The translations under genes were made by a program, and so were the position numbers. DNA of 64,000 nt from Paramacrobiotus metropolitanus (Eukaryota > Tardigrada > Eutardigrada > Parachela > Macrobiotidae), in the NCBI RefSeq assembly GCF_019649055.1, contig NW_026570243.1, forward strand, positions 930,001 through 994,000, given 5' to 3'. Below the pieces are notes generated by a model that worked only from the letters and a program-made list of their open reading frames with translations, did not search any database and was not told where the DNA came from. Positions 42,459 through 55,216 of this stretch are shown piece by piece (within the stretch, counting starts at the first letter, position 1; every line of letters starts with the position of its first letter).

Positions 42459-45400
42459 ATGCATTATTGGAATTACTATCTGTTGTTGGTCGGTTGGTTG
42501 GCGGTCAGTGTCCAGTGTGTCAAACAGAGGGAAATTGATTTTTTTCCCTGGAACAGCACAAGGACAAAACGGGGCGGCGGGGATCTGGAAATGTCGGCAT
42601 CAGAGAAACAAAAAATGGTGACATTTATTCAGAATGGGATGACCGATGCCTTCAAAGAGGCGCAGGATGAAATGGCCGCTTCCAATGCCGTGCCCGAACG
42701 GCAGAGCTTGTGCTGTATGTACTAATGAGCTTATATATATGTGACCAAAAGAATAACCGCATATAGTGATTTTCTAATTCATTTTTTGTTCTGGAATAAT
42801 ACCATTTAAATGAAGGTTAAATTATATAATTATGTAATTTTGGTATTGAATTCAGGTACTTCTGCCAAAGCTGAACGGCGCAAATTGTTAACTAAACTAT
42901 TTTATCGGCATAATTACTACTTTCAAAATTTACAGAAGATCATATTAAATTTCATGAGACATAATTGCTGTTGGTTCTACAACGCAGTGAGTTTATGGAA
43001 ACGACATACTTAAATCGGATATAACTTGTATCAATAATTATCTCCGTAATGTTGCGATAAATGATAAAAGAACTGTTCCGGCTTAAATTTACTTGCTTAA
43101 TTTTTAAAAAATGTTTGACGTTTACAAAATTATTGTACAAGTTATGTTAATTTCTGTGGTTGTTATTTAGTCCAAATATGTTGTTATTCATTTGTTCGTC
43201 ATTGTATATTTATACACCTTCGACATGTAAGATATTTCGGCTGCAGACGTTTTGCTCTGTTTGCATTACTTATGCAGTAAAGTTTTTGTGGCCAAATTAA
43301 TCTGCGGCTTTTTTTACGTATTGAGCTAGTTGAGCGGCATTTATCGCGTCATAGTGATAGTTTGCTGTTTTTGAATGTTAATAAAACACCAATAAAACTC
43401 GAACTTATGGCTGGTTATGACCCCGTTCAACGGCCCATATCTTCGGACAAAACCACGAATGTGCCATAACGCGCGACGTTTTGTAGAAAATTCAGCAATT
43501 CTTCTTTCTGTTTGTCAAAAATTTACCAAGACGTATGGATTTAATTCAATATAATAAAACTCATTAAATTATGCAGTCACATTTCGTTTTCTTGAAAATT
43601 AATAATGCTGGCGAGAAACAGACTGTTTCACTTACTTAAAAGCAGCAATACGCCCATAAATTTATGAAATTTTAGCAAGAAAATAAAAATTAGCAAAACA
43701 TATAACATATATGGCGGATTTTTGATTAAACGGTTTTTGAATCAGAGAAGAAATAGCACCTGTTGCATGGTGTCAGACAAGATTTGTTTGATCTGCCGGA
43801 TTCTGACACTGAATCCATGTGCTCCGCTTTCGAATGAAAACGAGTGTGATGGTGTAAATTGGTAGTTGATTAATGGTATCGCACTTAACCTTACAGTTAA
43901 CACGATTGTTTGCTCAACCGTTAAATATTACTGCTTATGCAAATACAGCCTCGCACGAGATATGTTTGGTCAATATTTACCAAGACCTCCACAGGTGGTA
44001 AAAGTGTAAATGGATACCTTTGTCAATGGGACCCGTCAGATTTTTTATCCAGCCACCAAAATAAACTTAACATCGTATCATTGCTCGGTGTACTGTTGCA
44101 CTGTACATATTTTAATCTAATTACAATTAATGAAGCGATTTGCTAATGATTTATTTCTTTTCTTTGATTCTTTCAGCGCAACAACAAGTTCCAGGACGCA
44201 GTATGATGTCCCAGATACGTGCCAATAAATTCAACTGGCCCAAAGAGAAATCCATGGAGATGGGCGTGCCGGCACGGATGGCTGAAGTGGCCATGGGGAA
44301 ACTGATGGACAAGTGAGCGTTTACTTTAGCACCTGAGCGAATTAAGAGGAGAGAGAAAGCGAAAATATAATAATACAAAAAAACGTCACCCATTTAAGCG
44401 GTACACAGTGGTGGGCGCTGATGTCAGACGAGTATGTGTGTGTGTATGTTGATGCAGCTGCTGACGGCGAACGGCAACAATAAAATCAACGGACGCTAAG
44501 AATAATAGTCGCGGCCATTGTCATACATGCAATCATATTATGACGGCTTTCGTAATGGGCGCCTCTCGAAGAAAATTATTATGTCTTCCAGAAGCAACAT
44601 GGACCGCGGACATATGGCGCAGGCCATGGCGGAGATTGACGCCAGACAGACGCCCATTGGTCGCTTCTGTGTCAACCGCGACCAGCGACCCTGTGATCCG
44701 GGCAAACGCTACCGGGAACTGGATGGCTGGTGCAACAATCTCAGACTGCCCTTCTGGGGCGCTGCACTCACACCGGTTATCCGCGTAACTCCGCCGCGGT
44801 ACGACGATGGTAAATTGGATTAATTTAAAAAAGAATTATTTAAAGAGTTCTGGCTGGCTATATTTTCTCTGCTTATGACTACGCACGGATTTCGGAATTG
44901 GGAAGCCATTTACTGACATTCGTATAAGACAGCTGAGCATGAAATATGCGGAAACTAGTTTCAGCAAAGTTCAGACAACCTTGTAAACTTACACATCTAT
45001 CGAGACAGTTTAAATTTTCTGACTGGTTAGACCTTACTATTCTGTGTATTTCTAGTTATTGTCATATGTATTTTAATCAGTCTCTAATCTTCTCCGCAGC
45101 TTATAGTAGAAGCAAATGCTTAAAATATAGATTGTAAGTTTTGTTTTTAATCAGTTTATTTGTTTGCAGGGATCAGTGTGCCGCGCACCCTGTCGGTGGT
45201 AATGGGCAACCGGGGTCGTGAACTGCTGCCGGGAGCGCGTGACATCAGTACGACCCTCAGCCAGGGTACAGACCGTGCCCATCCAACCGTAACCTTAATG
45301 GTCGCGCATTTCGGCCAGTTTTTGGATCATGATTTCGTCAACAGTTGAGTGACAGTGGCCGGTCTGGCCAAGCGTGTACCACTGTATGCATGTCGTACAA

Positions 45401-48400
45401 TATACCCGGCTTGTTAGTGTATTTTTTCTCATTTTCTCCTCTCAGTCGCGCCGTAATCTGGTTGTTCTTTTGGCCCTCTAAACACTAATTAACTGCACAC
45501 AACCGACAACGTACGCTAATTAGCTACTGTCTGGGTGTTCGTTTGGTTTTTTATCCTTGTTTAATTTCGCTCTCTCATGCACTCACTGACTCTCTCTGCT
45601 TTTGCAGCACCAATCAGTCTTGTGCAGAATCAGCGCGGTGAAGCAGCACCACCACAATGCTGCAACGTACCAGCGGCCTGTCGTGATGCCAGTTGTTTCC
45701 CCATTGATATACCGGCCAATGATCGCTTTTATGCTCAATTCGGTAGGTAAACTGATTTCGTGCGTTAAGTCAATAGTAAACAAATCCGGTCGCTGCTGCG
45801 CATTCTGCAACCGCGTACTGTGAGAAAGTAGCGAGATTTATAAAGAATTAACGGCTCATGTAATGGAATTACGAAGCGAGACTGGTCTGACCACATGAGC
45901 AAGTCACACATTTTGACAGAATAATATAATACAAATTTTAAAAAATTAATAAAGCTATTGTCTATAGCGTATTGTAAAACCCTATTCGGAATTTGTATAA
46001 CAAATTCCATGTGAATTGGTCAATTCAGCAAATTCAGATTTTGTGACATCAATAATCAATTGCAACGTTTCTTATTAGTTATCCATTAATTACTCGTATC
46101 TTGATTGGCTGCTATAGTATCTAGCAGCTGCTCGTAAATGCACAGTCAGTCGCACCGTACAGTATTCGTACAGTAACTTTAATTCAAAAGATAACAGAAC
46201 TCAATCGCAGTACGTACAGATATTTGATTTGTAAAAGTGTGTCAGGTTTTTTTAAAACCTCAAAACTGCTCGCTATCGCGCGATGAAGTAAGCTACTATT
46301 GTTCACGTTTTTGTGTTTCCGGACTTTTAATTGCTCTAATCGCAAATCCGTTCCGCAAGGCTGTTAAGTTCTTCCGTTGCAGGCGTGAAGTGCATGGAAT
46401 TCGTCCGTTCATTGCCGGCTCCCAAACCCGACTGCACAATGGGTACAGTGTGTCTGTCCGTGCGCCTTGATTGGCCAATAAAACTAACACCCTTCGTGTA
46501 ATGCTAATTATGACCCGTCCCAATTAGGCCCACGTGATCCCATGAACCAGAACACGCACTTCATCGATCTGTCGCAAGTGTACGGTCCGTCGGCCGACGA
46601 GAACAAGGCACTGCGCGCCGGTGAACGCGGCGGATTACGCATCAACACCTCACCCTTGGCCATTGATTTCCGTATGATGCTCATGCCGGCTGATAAGGAC
46701 ACTCTGGACTGTCAGCGTCTGGATGAATCGAGGGCGTGCTTCAAAGCCGGAGACAATCGTGTCAACATTCAGACAGCCTTGACGGCCCTTCACACCGTAA
46801 GATCCTGATGTTGTTATCTATTATCCACACTAGACAGACACTCGTAAGGACCCTGGTACACCTCAACTTGAATTAATGACGGCTGATGAGTACTGCATTC
46901 GTGGTTCTTCACTAAACATGCAAATCCAATAAGCCAATCACTAATCACTGTAATCAAATCGAAAGCACCAGTACGTGGAACACGTACAGAGTACAGACGT
47001 GCGACTGGGCGAGGTTACAAGAATCTGTTCGGGTGATTGCTAGAAGTTTGCGCCCGACCTGAGTTTAGGAGACTGCCCAATCGAACTAACTCACAAAATG
47101 ATATTGGATTTTCTCAGCTGTGCCTCAGTTATTTTGTCCTTGGTGTAAACCGAAATTTTGGTGCTTAGCTTACCGGTGTATTGTAGATTTGGTTGCGAGA
47201 GCACAACCGGATTTCCGACTTCCTATGGAATAACCGTCAAGACCTGCCGGACGATATCTTATTCGAGGTAAACAGGCCGACAGTCACATCCAGTTAAACC
47301 TGCAAATCGTCTTCTTGTTGCATCTTGCACCACTCACCCCTACTTGTTTTCGGTGTGAGAGCGCGAGATATGAATAATCATTAAAATGATAAAACGTTAT
47401 TATTGATCAGTCGCTTATACTGTACGTTAACAACTATAGATATTTTGAACTGTGAAATCCTTACAAATTTGTAATTATTTTAGGAAACCCGGCGTATCAT
47501 GATCGGTCAATGGCAGGCCATCGTGTGGGGCGAATTCGTTCCCGTACTGATCGGAGACCGTATTGCACTGGATGAACGCAATGGAAACCGATTGGTGGCG
47601 GAAGGTGTTTTCAACGGATACAATGATAACGTCAATCCAGGAACATGGATCGAAATGTCAACCGCAGCCTACCGGTATAACCATGCACATGCACCTTTTT
47701 GAACCTTGTGCACAGCATGATGAATTCCTGCGGTCGTTTTAGTAGTCCATACGTTAATACATCTTTCGTATTGAAGGTTACACACTTTGATTCAAAACTG
47801 GCTGCCCATCAAGAGAAAATTCAATGAGAGCTTCAAACCATTCCACGAATTCTTCTTCACACCCTATTACATGTATGAACCAGGTGCGTTGGACAATCTG
47901 GCGGAGGGATTGTGCCACGAAAACGTCCAGTCCTTCGACAACCAGATCACACCGGAAATGCAAGAGCATCTCTTCCAGGCGGTGGACGAGCCCTTCGGAC
48001 TGGATATCTTCGCCCTCAACATACAGCGCGGCCGTGATCATGGTAAATTTCTGGCACTGATTGTAGCATGATTGCATGAATACGTACAGTAGCATACGCA
48101 ACTGTGGACAATCGTAGTGAAGTGGGACTTACAGTTGTTAGTGTGGGAGTTACCGATCGGTGTGACTTGTCTCTAGGAGTTATAACAAACCGAATGCGTA
48201 TAAAATTTTGAGCGATGTAAAGATATATTTTTTGAATAAACATGTAGATTTTATGGGCGTGTGCATCTTCAGATTTTATTTCATCAGGTTTGGCAACGTA
48301 CAACGATGTCCGTGAATTTTGTGGTTTACCGCGCGCGAGGTCATTTAAAGACTTGGAAGACGTGATGCAGCCCAAGGCGATTGTTGCTCTGGCCAAAGTG

Positions 48401-49328
48401 TACAGGTACATTGTGCCCATTTTTAGACGTTATTAATTTTCCAAGCACAACAGGATGTTTCTAAATTTGTACACTTTTCTAAATTTTTAGTAATCATGAC
48501 ATGTAAATGTGGTGCTAATTACTGTAATGCTTTATTTTATTTGGCTTTTTGTTTTTTACTTGCAGGCACGTGGACGATATCGTAAGTCCTAGCGAACCGC
48601 TACCTTTTTTGGACTGACAATATATATCGATAAAATATTTTCAACAGGATTTCTACGCCGGTGGAATAAGCGAAAACCCGGTGAATCGTGGTGACGGCTT
48701 GGTCGGGCCGAGTTTTGCGTGTATCATTGCCGGTCAGTTCCGTGACTGGCGAGTGGGCGATCGGTTCTGGTACGAAAATCCAGGCCAGTTCCTTCCAGGT
48801 ATGATGACTGTGTAAAGGAACACCCGTCTCGCATTGACAGCTACTTTGCTTTGGCATAATAGTTATAGATTTCATTTGTGGTCCGATTTGAATAATCGAT
48901 TTATGATGAGACTTAACGTATAATATACGTATGTGTGCTTATTTACAGAGCAACTAAAAGAACTTCAAAAATCATCCTTAGCCGGAGTTATATGTGCTAA
49001 TACCAATATTAAAATGATTCAACCCAGAGTATTTTTGGATTCACATGATAAATTGTAAGTACGATATTATTATGATGCAGTTATCTCGAATGACATGTAC
49101 CGCGTATTCCATAAGTTGATATTACGATTTTTCTTTTTCAGAAATCCAAGAATTCCATGTGCAAACATGCCGCAGATGGATTTGTCTAAATTTTTAATAT
49201 CGGTAAATAGTTGATTTTCGCAGAATAATTTAGAAATGATTAAGAAGGATATAGTTAACCGTTTTAGTTTTTGTATAGTAAATTTTTTATCCGTGTTCGA
49301 TTAGCTTCCCGGTGGACCAAGAGGATAA
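42459..49328 (+). CDS. Secreted animal haem peroxidase (peroxidasin/chorion-peroxidase-like)
   Basis: Sixteen exons keep one frame of 753 residues: 42459-42714, 44177-44312, 44592-44809, 45170-45343, 45608-45742, 46383-46442, 46528-46796, 47187-47267, 47484-47674, 47777-48042, 48288-48405, 48566-48581, 48648-48798, 48949-49054, 49142-49202 and 49305-49328. A signal peptide ([15 protein letters not shown]) is followed by a propeptide with a furin-type RTKR site. Family motifs: the distal His in GQFLDHDF, the [15 protein letters not shown] region, [12 protein letters not shown], the catalytic Arg region [11 protein letters not shown], and [17 protein letters not shown]. The proximal His falls at the exon 9/10 junction, which reads AAYRLHTLI by phase, one residue shorter than the usual RxGHT. 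Alternatively, read-through of exon 9 gives RYNH. It oxidises substrates with H2O2 outside the cell, for example in cuticle or egg-shell crosslinking or defence; the role here is not known. Confidence 0.9.
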
Positions 49329-50146
49329 GCGACGCAAGCGGAACTTGATATAATTTTGTTACTTCGGCGTATGAATCTCGCACAGAGCGACACATTTGTG
49401 GCGGATTTACATGGCGTCTTGCAATTGTTACGGCTGCGACATGATGACCTTTCCCGTTAGATGTCTAATTGGCAAGGGTTGGCGTCTGCGCTCAACTCTC
49501 TCTTTCGCTGGGTTTTTCATTACCACATAGCAGATATAGATAGTACTGGACTCTGTTTATCTGCTTAGCCTTTTTGTATACACCTTTTTTCTGTTGCTGC
49601 TACATACAGCCTTTTTTTATCTGATGTTCCATAACTGTGTGCTAAAATTTTTGTATACACTCCGTTTATATTGAACAACAAAAATTGATTCATCAAACAG
49701 TTAAAGATGTTCTAACGACTTATTAAATTTACGAAAAGTTGAGTTTACATTTTAGTTCGCGTACGTGCCCTATGTTAGAGAATATTTTGCGTACCATATT
49801 TGTACAGTAAGCATTTTTCATGCGTTTTCAGCTCATGACACCGTGTACGTAGTACCATGATCTTTTACACTGCATTCTTTTTGCAAAACGATCGAGTTTT
49901 GTCTTTTTATCAAATATGCCCTGTCAGTTATAACACAGATCGACATCGCACAAAATTAAAGTCATAACAATTATTAATAATAAAACCGCAGAAGAATAAC
50001 ATTGTAGCGCTAAATTCTATAATAAAGATGTAGACAACGTTGTCCGTATGGATTTTCAGTGGTGTTGAATGTGTTTTTGTAACTGAAAACTGGCAAAAAC
50101 GAACATACAGACTATCCGTAGCAGTAGACCTTTGTCATAAGTAAAA
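49329..50146. other. Convergent 3' spacer between peroxidase and transporter
   Basis: The two genes point at each other. AT-rich, with several polyadenylation-type signals (for example AATAAA near 49979 and 50020). No gene seen. Confidence 0.5.
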
Positions 50147-53100
50147 CTAATAATTTCTACGATCGTATCCGTAGCTGTTATTCTGGTAACCATTATTGTA
50201 GTTGTTGGTGCTGCTGTACTGGTCCCCTTGTGCCCAAGGATCGTCATCCTGGACCTGTTCTGTGCGGGTAACGTAGTTGTAGCCGGCATCCGGCTGGGTA
50301 CCATACCCTTCTTCCACTGCTCCGTAACCGCCGCCTTTGCCGGCTGCAATTGAAGATATGCTAGTTACCGGGCTCTTAATTAATGACGCTTACACAAATA
50401 TACAAAATTTAACGATTTAATTACACCATTTTCATATAAACAAAAATTTGTAATAATAAATACTAACAGGCAAAAAAATAATATAGAGTATAGACGTGTT
50501 GTAAAGTTATCCGTAAGTTCAGCTAAACAGATACTGAACGCGTTTAATACCGCTTTTGGAAGCGCAGCAATGCTGTAGTAGTTTGCAGTTAATGTTTACT
50601 ACGAGTTAATGTTTACTCGTATAATTCTGTAAATCTTGTTTTAGGTGTAACTGCGCGAACATACCAGTGCCATAATTTATTGCATTCTGGTTATAATTGC
50701 CGCCCTGCAGGCTCTGGTGCCAGGCGTTGGTTTCTTCGGCAGGAGGATCCGCCCACGGTTGCTTCTCACCGGATGCAAATATTCCGTAGAAGATCACACC
50801 GCAGATATGTATTACGGCGGCAATCAGAAACACTTTCTCCCATTCTTCCGGACTCTACTCACGTATGACCCATCAATAAATACAAAATTGTATAAATACG
50901 TTTATTTATAACATGTGCTATATGCTCGATACAGGATGCTACTCTGTATATGCTGCACGTACGTGATGGGCAGTTAGACTTTCGGTAACAAGTGGACACA
51001 TGAGACCGGAAATTGTGCCGACACCGTTAGAGAACCCCATTAAAATACTGGCATAGCGCGGTGCAATATCCAAATGGTTTACATTGAAACCTGCAGAAAA
51101 GAGTAATCCATAATTACACCACATGCTGAACATGCCATACCGCGCTACATTTTAAAAAACAGAATGGTGCCCGAACATGATTAACTTGATACTGCATATG
51201 TTAATTAGAACAAATTCTTCACTTAGACTGCTTTAGTGTCGATCAGTTCTTGAAGCGTTGCTTACTGGTGCGCCATTGAGAATGTAGAGTTTACACATTT
51301 TTATCTTGTTCGAAGACTTTTGGCTGTAATATATATCAGTGCATTATGTTATTTCTGTACCGTTACGAGTACCTGAAATAGCGAATCCACTGCAGCCGAC
51401 AGCGACAATTAGCGATGTTATGGCGAGACCCTCACTTCTCGCGTAGGCAACAACCAGGAGAAAAATTGCTTCCCCGCCAAACCCTGCAAAAGCGCAATAA
51501 CTATGATCGCTCATATTGGCATTGCGTTACGTTATAATACTGCAACTACAGTTACAGTGTGTGAAAGCAATTTTTTTCTTCGAGGTCGTTCGAATCTCAA
51601 TTAAATACTTGACATTATGTAAAAAGCCGGGCACATGTTACCAAAATTGTGTACGTAAACCCATTCCAACTTTCTGTTTTGCTCAGTTTGTTGCAGTTAT
51701 ATGTAGCCAAATGCTTACCTCCGCAATTGAAGACTTTACGCACAGTCGTTGTCGTCCAATATCGCCGACGCAACCAATCGGCAAGCATCCCGCCAAATGG
51801 GACAATAATTGACATCAGCAAATGTGGCAGAGCTCCCAGAGCTCCAGACTGCATTATAAAGAGTTCTTGGTAAATTAAAGGATTCTCATTTATACTGAAT
51901 CTGTTTCTGTAAATACAGCTCTTTAGTAACCATTCTTAATATGATCACTTACCGCCGAAATATGGTAGCCGAAAACGTTATTGAAGTACAATGGCTGGCT
52001 GATCAACAGCAGATAGAATGTCCAACTGCGGCAGAAATTGGCCACGACGATGGCCCATACCGGCATGGATGTGAAAAACTTCCTCCAAGGCGTCATAGCG
52101 AATGACTGCAAGTGTTACTGTTTTACAGGCGAATAGTTGTAATAATATCCTCTAACGATGTAGAACATCCGAAATAAGCCGATTTGCATCTGCGTACTAT
52201 AAAACTAACTTTGTGCTGACTTTATTTGGCTTGCTTCGCTAACCGAATTGAGAAAACTTGCTTTGTCTCTATATCTTGTACTTTTACATTACATTTCATA
52301 AAGCACTAACTTGTCGTCTTTAACTTTTGCCACATTTCAGCATGAATACAGCACGAGTCTTTTACAGTAGCAGGTGCAAGCGTAAACTTCGCTAGCTCAT
52401 AACGTAAGGCACAATAGTTAGTTCCGCTTGGCAATGCCGGTGAATACGGTTTTATCACTGACTTTTTGAAAAATTGTAAAATTAGTGTTCAAATATTAAC
52501 AATCTGTCAGGAAAAAAATTGAACCACTAATACCGTATCAACTTTTTTTTGTTGCCCAAGACGAAACTGCAAAATTCCTTTGAACAAGAGCGAAGATGTA
52601 CAGTCACTACACTACGTTGCCGTTCATTTTGATGACCGCCTGTATCGTGATACAGGATGGACCTTTGTTTACTGCATAATGAAACTATGGCTGTTTCAGA
52701 TGTAGATTTCTATATTGCTGCTTTTTTTGTCCCTGAAATTATTGCTTGTATTCGTTTGTGCCTTTACGATACTTGTGTATTACGAGGATATGGAGTGTGG
52801 ATTCGGCGCAAAGTTTGGGACATATCAGCATTAGTAGCATAATCCGATATTTATTTCCATATGTCGCAGTAACTTACCATGGGGCCATGCGAGAATCCGG
52901 ATTGTTCGCCGATACTTTCTTCGATAAAAATCTTTTCCGCCTGGGTTATCGTGGGATGTGTGGCCGGCTTTTCAAAGCAAAAAAAATGCCACAACACGTA
53001 CCATAGGATGCCCAGAACACCTGTACAACAACAAAATACAAATGCATATTGTATCTTCACATCAGTATCGGCAGATTATGTTACACTGTGTTAATAAAGA

Positions 53101-55216
53101 ACTACAAATACCCAATTCTTAAAGCAGATGCCTTGTCGCTTGATGAATTGCTTTGTAGTTACGAATTTATAGATCTAAAGAAACTGAGCCAAGGGAGAGG
53201 AGCTTCGTATTATAAGTTGAAAGGAAGCAGTTAATAAATCAGTAACCTCATGCAATATTTGTTAAACGCATGTTTCAGGCAAACAAGTTCAGTAGAATTA
53301 AAATCGTCTACAAAGTGCAAAACATGTATTTCACGAAGTGCAAAAAATCATATTTCGCCGTATGCACTACGGAATGGGCAGATATGTACCGTAAAAGTAG
53401 AAGCAGGATGACCATCCGACATATTCCGTGAGAAAGCCGGAGATGGGCAGGCCTAGTACGGCGCCGGCATACGATCCGCAGAACGCAATGGTAGCCAGTC
53501 GACTGCGCTCCAACGGTGGGGCCCACCAGCGCCAGATCCCGTGACACGCCGGATAGGTCACTCCCTGCGGCCATGACACACCGCGGTAATATGATGCAAT
53601 CCACATGCTTCATATTATATAATCGCCTTATGCCGTCATACTTTCACTAATTATTCGGCTTATCAGCACATTGTTGCGCAAATTGGATGGCTAATTAAGT
53701 TAGCTCACCGCAGTAAGAGTAGCGCTTAGGAAGGCCTAGGTACGATAATGCATAACACCTGGTTGACCTTTGGGGTATACGCACCTCCACAAGACCCTGG
53801 AGGATTTTGAGGATCATCACCACACCGTAATGCGTCTTGGCAGCAGCCGGAATTAATAGATTCATGAAGGATGATGCGCAGATGGCTATGCCAAAGACGC
53901 TGTGTAAAACGTGATAAAAGCATTTCAAAACCGTGCATAGCTGTATGATATGTAGGAATGTACGAAACCGTAAATTATGTAATATAATATAATACAATAA
54001 TGAATAAACTATACAATTTATAATATAAAACAAAATAAAGTGTATAATATGTCAAACTTGTACCATACCGGTTCGCAGGATATCTGGCTGCCAGGTAGCC
54101 ACCCGGTATTTGTGTTATGAGATATCCCCAAAAGAACGAACTTTCTACAATGCCGGTTGTTTTCTGATCCCAGTCGAATTCCGGTTCCTATGAATTCCAT
54201 AAAGAAATGTTTACCTGTATGCTTCCACAGAACCCGTGCGATGAAATACATCGTAGCAACAAACCTTTCTGAGCTACGAATGAACTCACTTGTATAACAA
54301 GATCTCCTTTGACGGTGTAGATGGTCTTATTACTGACCATGGCTATCACAGCCACCCCCATATTGCAACGGATTCCAAAAAGAATTAAAAATCCCAGGCC
54401 GCTCAGCAGCGCTACAGTATACCGTTTCCTGCAATAAAAAAGTCGGATTAACTTTTTTATAAAAGAAGCCACAACGCAAAATATTTTCAACAGTGGAAAT
54501 ATGTGCAAGTGCAGGCTCTTATAAGTCACAATTTTGTAATACTTGTATTTTAAGCCTGGTGTAACTTACGTTACAGATCTAACTGACCACTGAGAATTCC
54601 GTCATTTTTTATTATCTTCTTATTTTAGCTTTTTAATTTGTGGCAGTATTATTGTGCAGAAGTTCATTTTTGATTAATTCATACACTTTGCAATAAAATT
54701 GCAGTACTGTATGTGTAAAGCATGCCGGTGCTGTTTCTTTCAAGCGTTTTTAATCCAATTACCATATTAACACATACATCTGCAAGATACCAATGAAATC
54801 TCAACTGATTGAGTGTGCGCGTAAGCAAAAAGTTCCGTTCAATCAAAATGCGCAGTTTAAAAGCCGTTGCAAATTATTTGCAACTATCTGCAGCTAAATG
54901 GAAATTTTTCCCAAATAGTTTTTTGCGTCAAAAATAAAACTTGAGTAATCTGAACTTACGTGATATTGCAGCATTTTCCACACCAGTTAGGGAACTCCGG
55001 ACGGATTAATAACCGCTTTTGCATTTCGATCTGCTCCGGTGAGTACATGTAATTAGGGCCCGTGTAAGGCTGTGATAGGTCGGCATCTTCCATTTCTTCA
55101 TCCTTCAGTAGTGTTTTTTCGTCCTGCTTCTTCCCAAATAATCTGCAACCAGTTATGCGTACACTATATGTGACCTTGCTGCTACACTTTATCATCTTTT
55201 TAAAGGTTTTATCCAT
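50147..55216 (-). CDS. SLC17-family transporter, vesicular glutamate transporter-like
   Basis: Twelve exons join in phase to 618 residues: 55216-54960, 54428-54290, 54187-54069, 53899-53785, 53564-53390, 53020-52878, 52105-51953, 51848-51719, 51483-51373, 51090-50963, 50854-50665 and 50343-50147. The sequence follows VGLUT through all twelve membrane spans: [20 protein letters not shown] (TM1), [26 protein letters not shown] then [61 protein letters not shown], and [13 protein letters not shown] before the tail. VGLUTs load glutamate into synaptic vesicles and can carry phosphate. Two residues important for glutamate transport differ here: the His before SFFWGY is Glu, and the Arg before ILQGLVE is Lys, while the TM1 Arg, the TM4 Glu and the TM7 Arg remain. 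The C-terminal tail is rich in Tyr, Asn and Gly. Another SLC17 substrate is possible. Confidence 0.9.
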
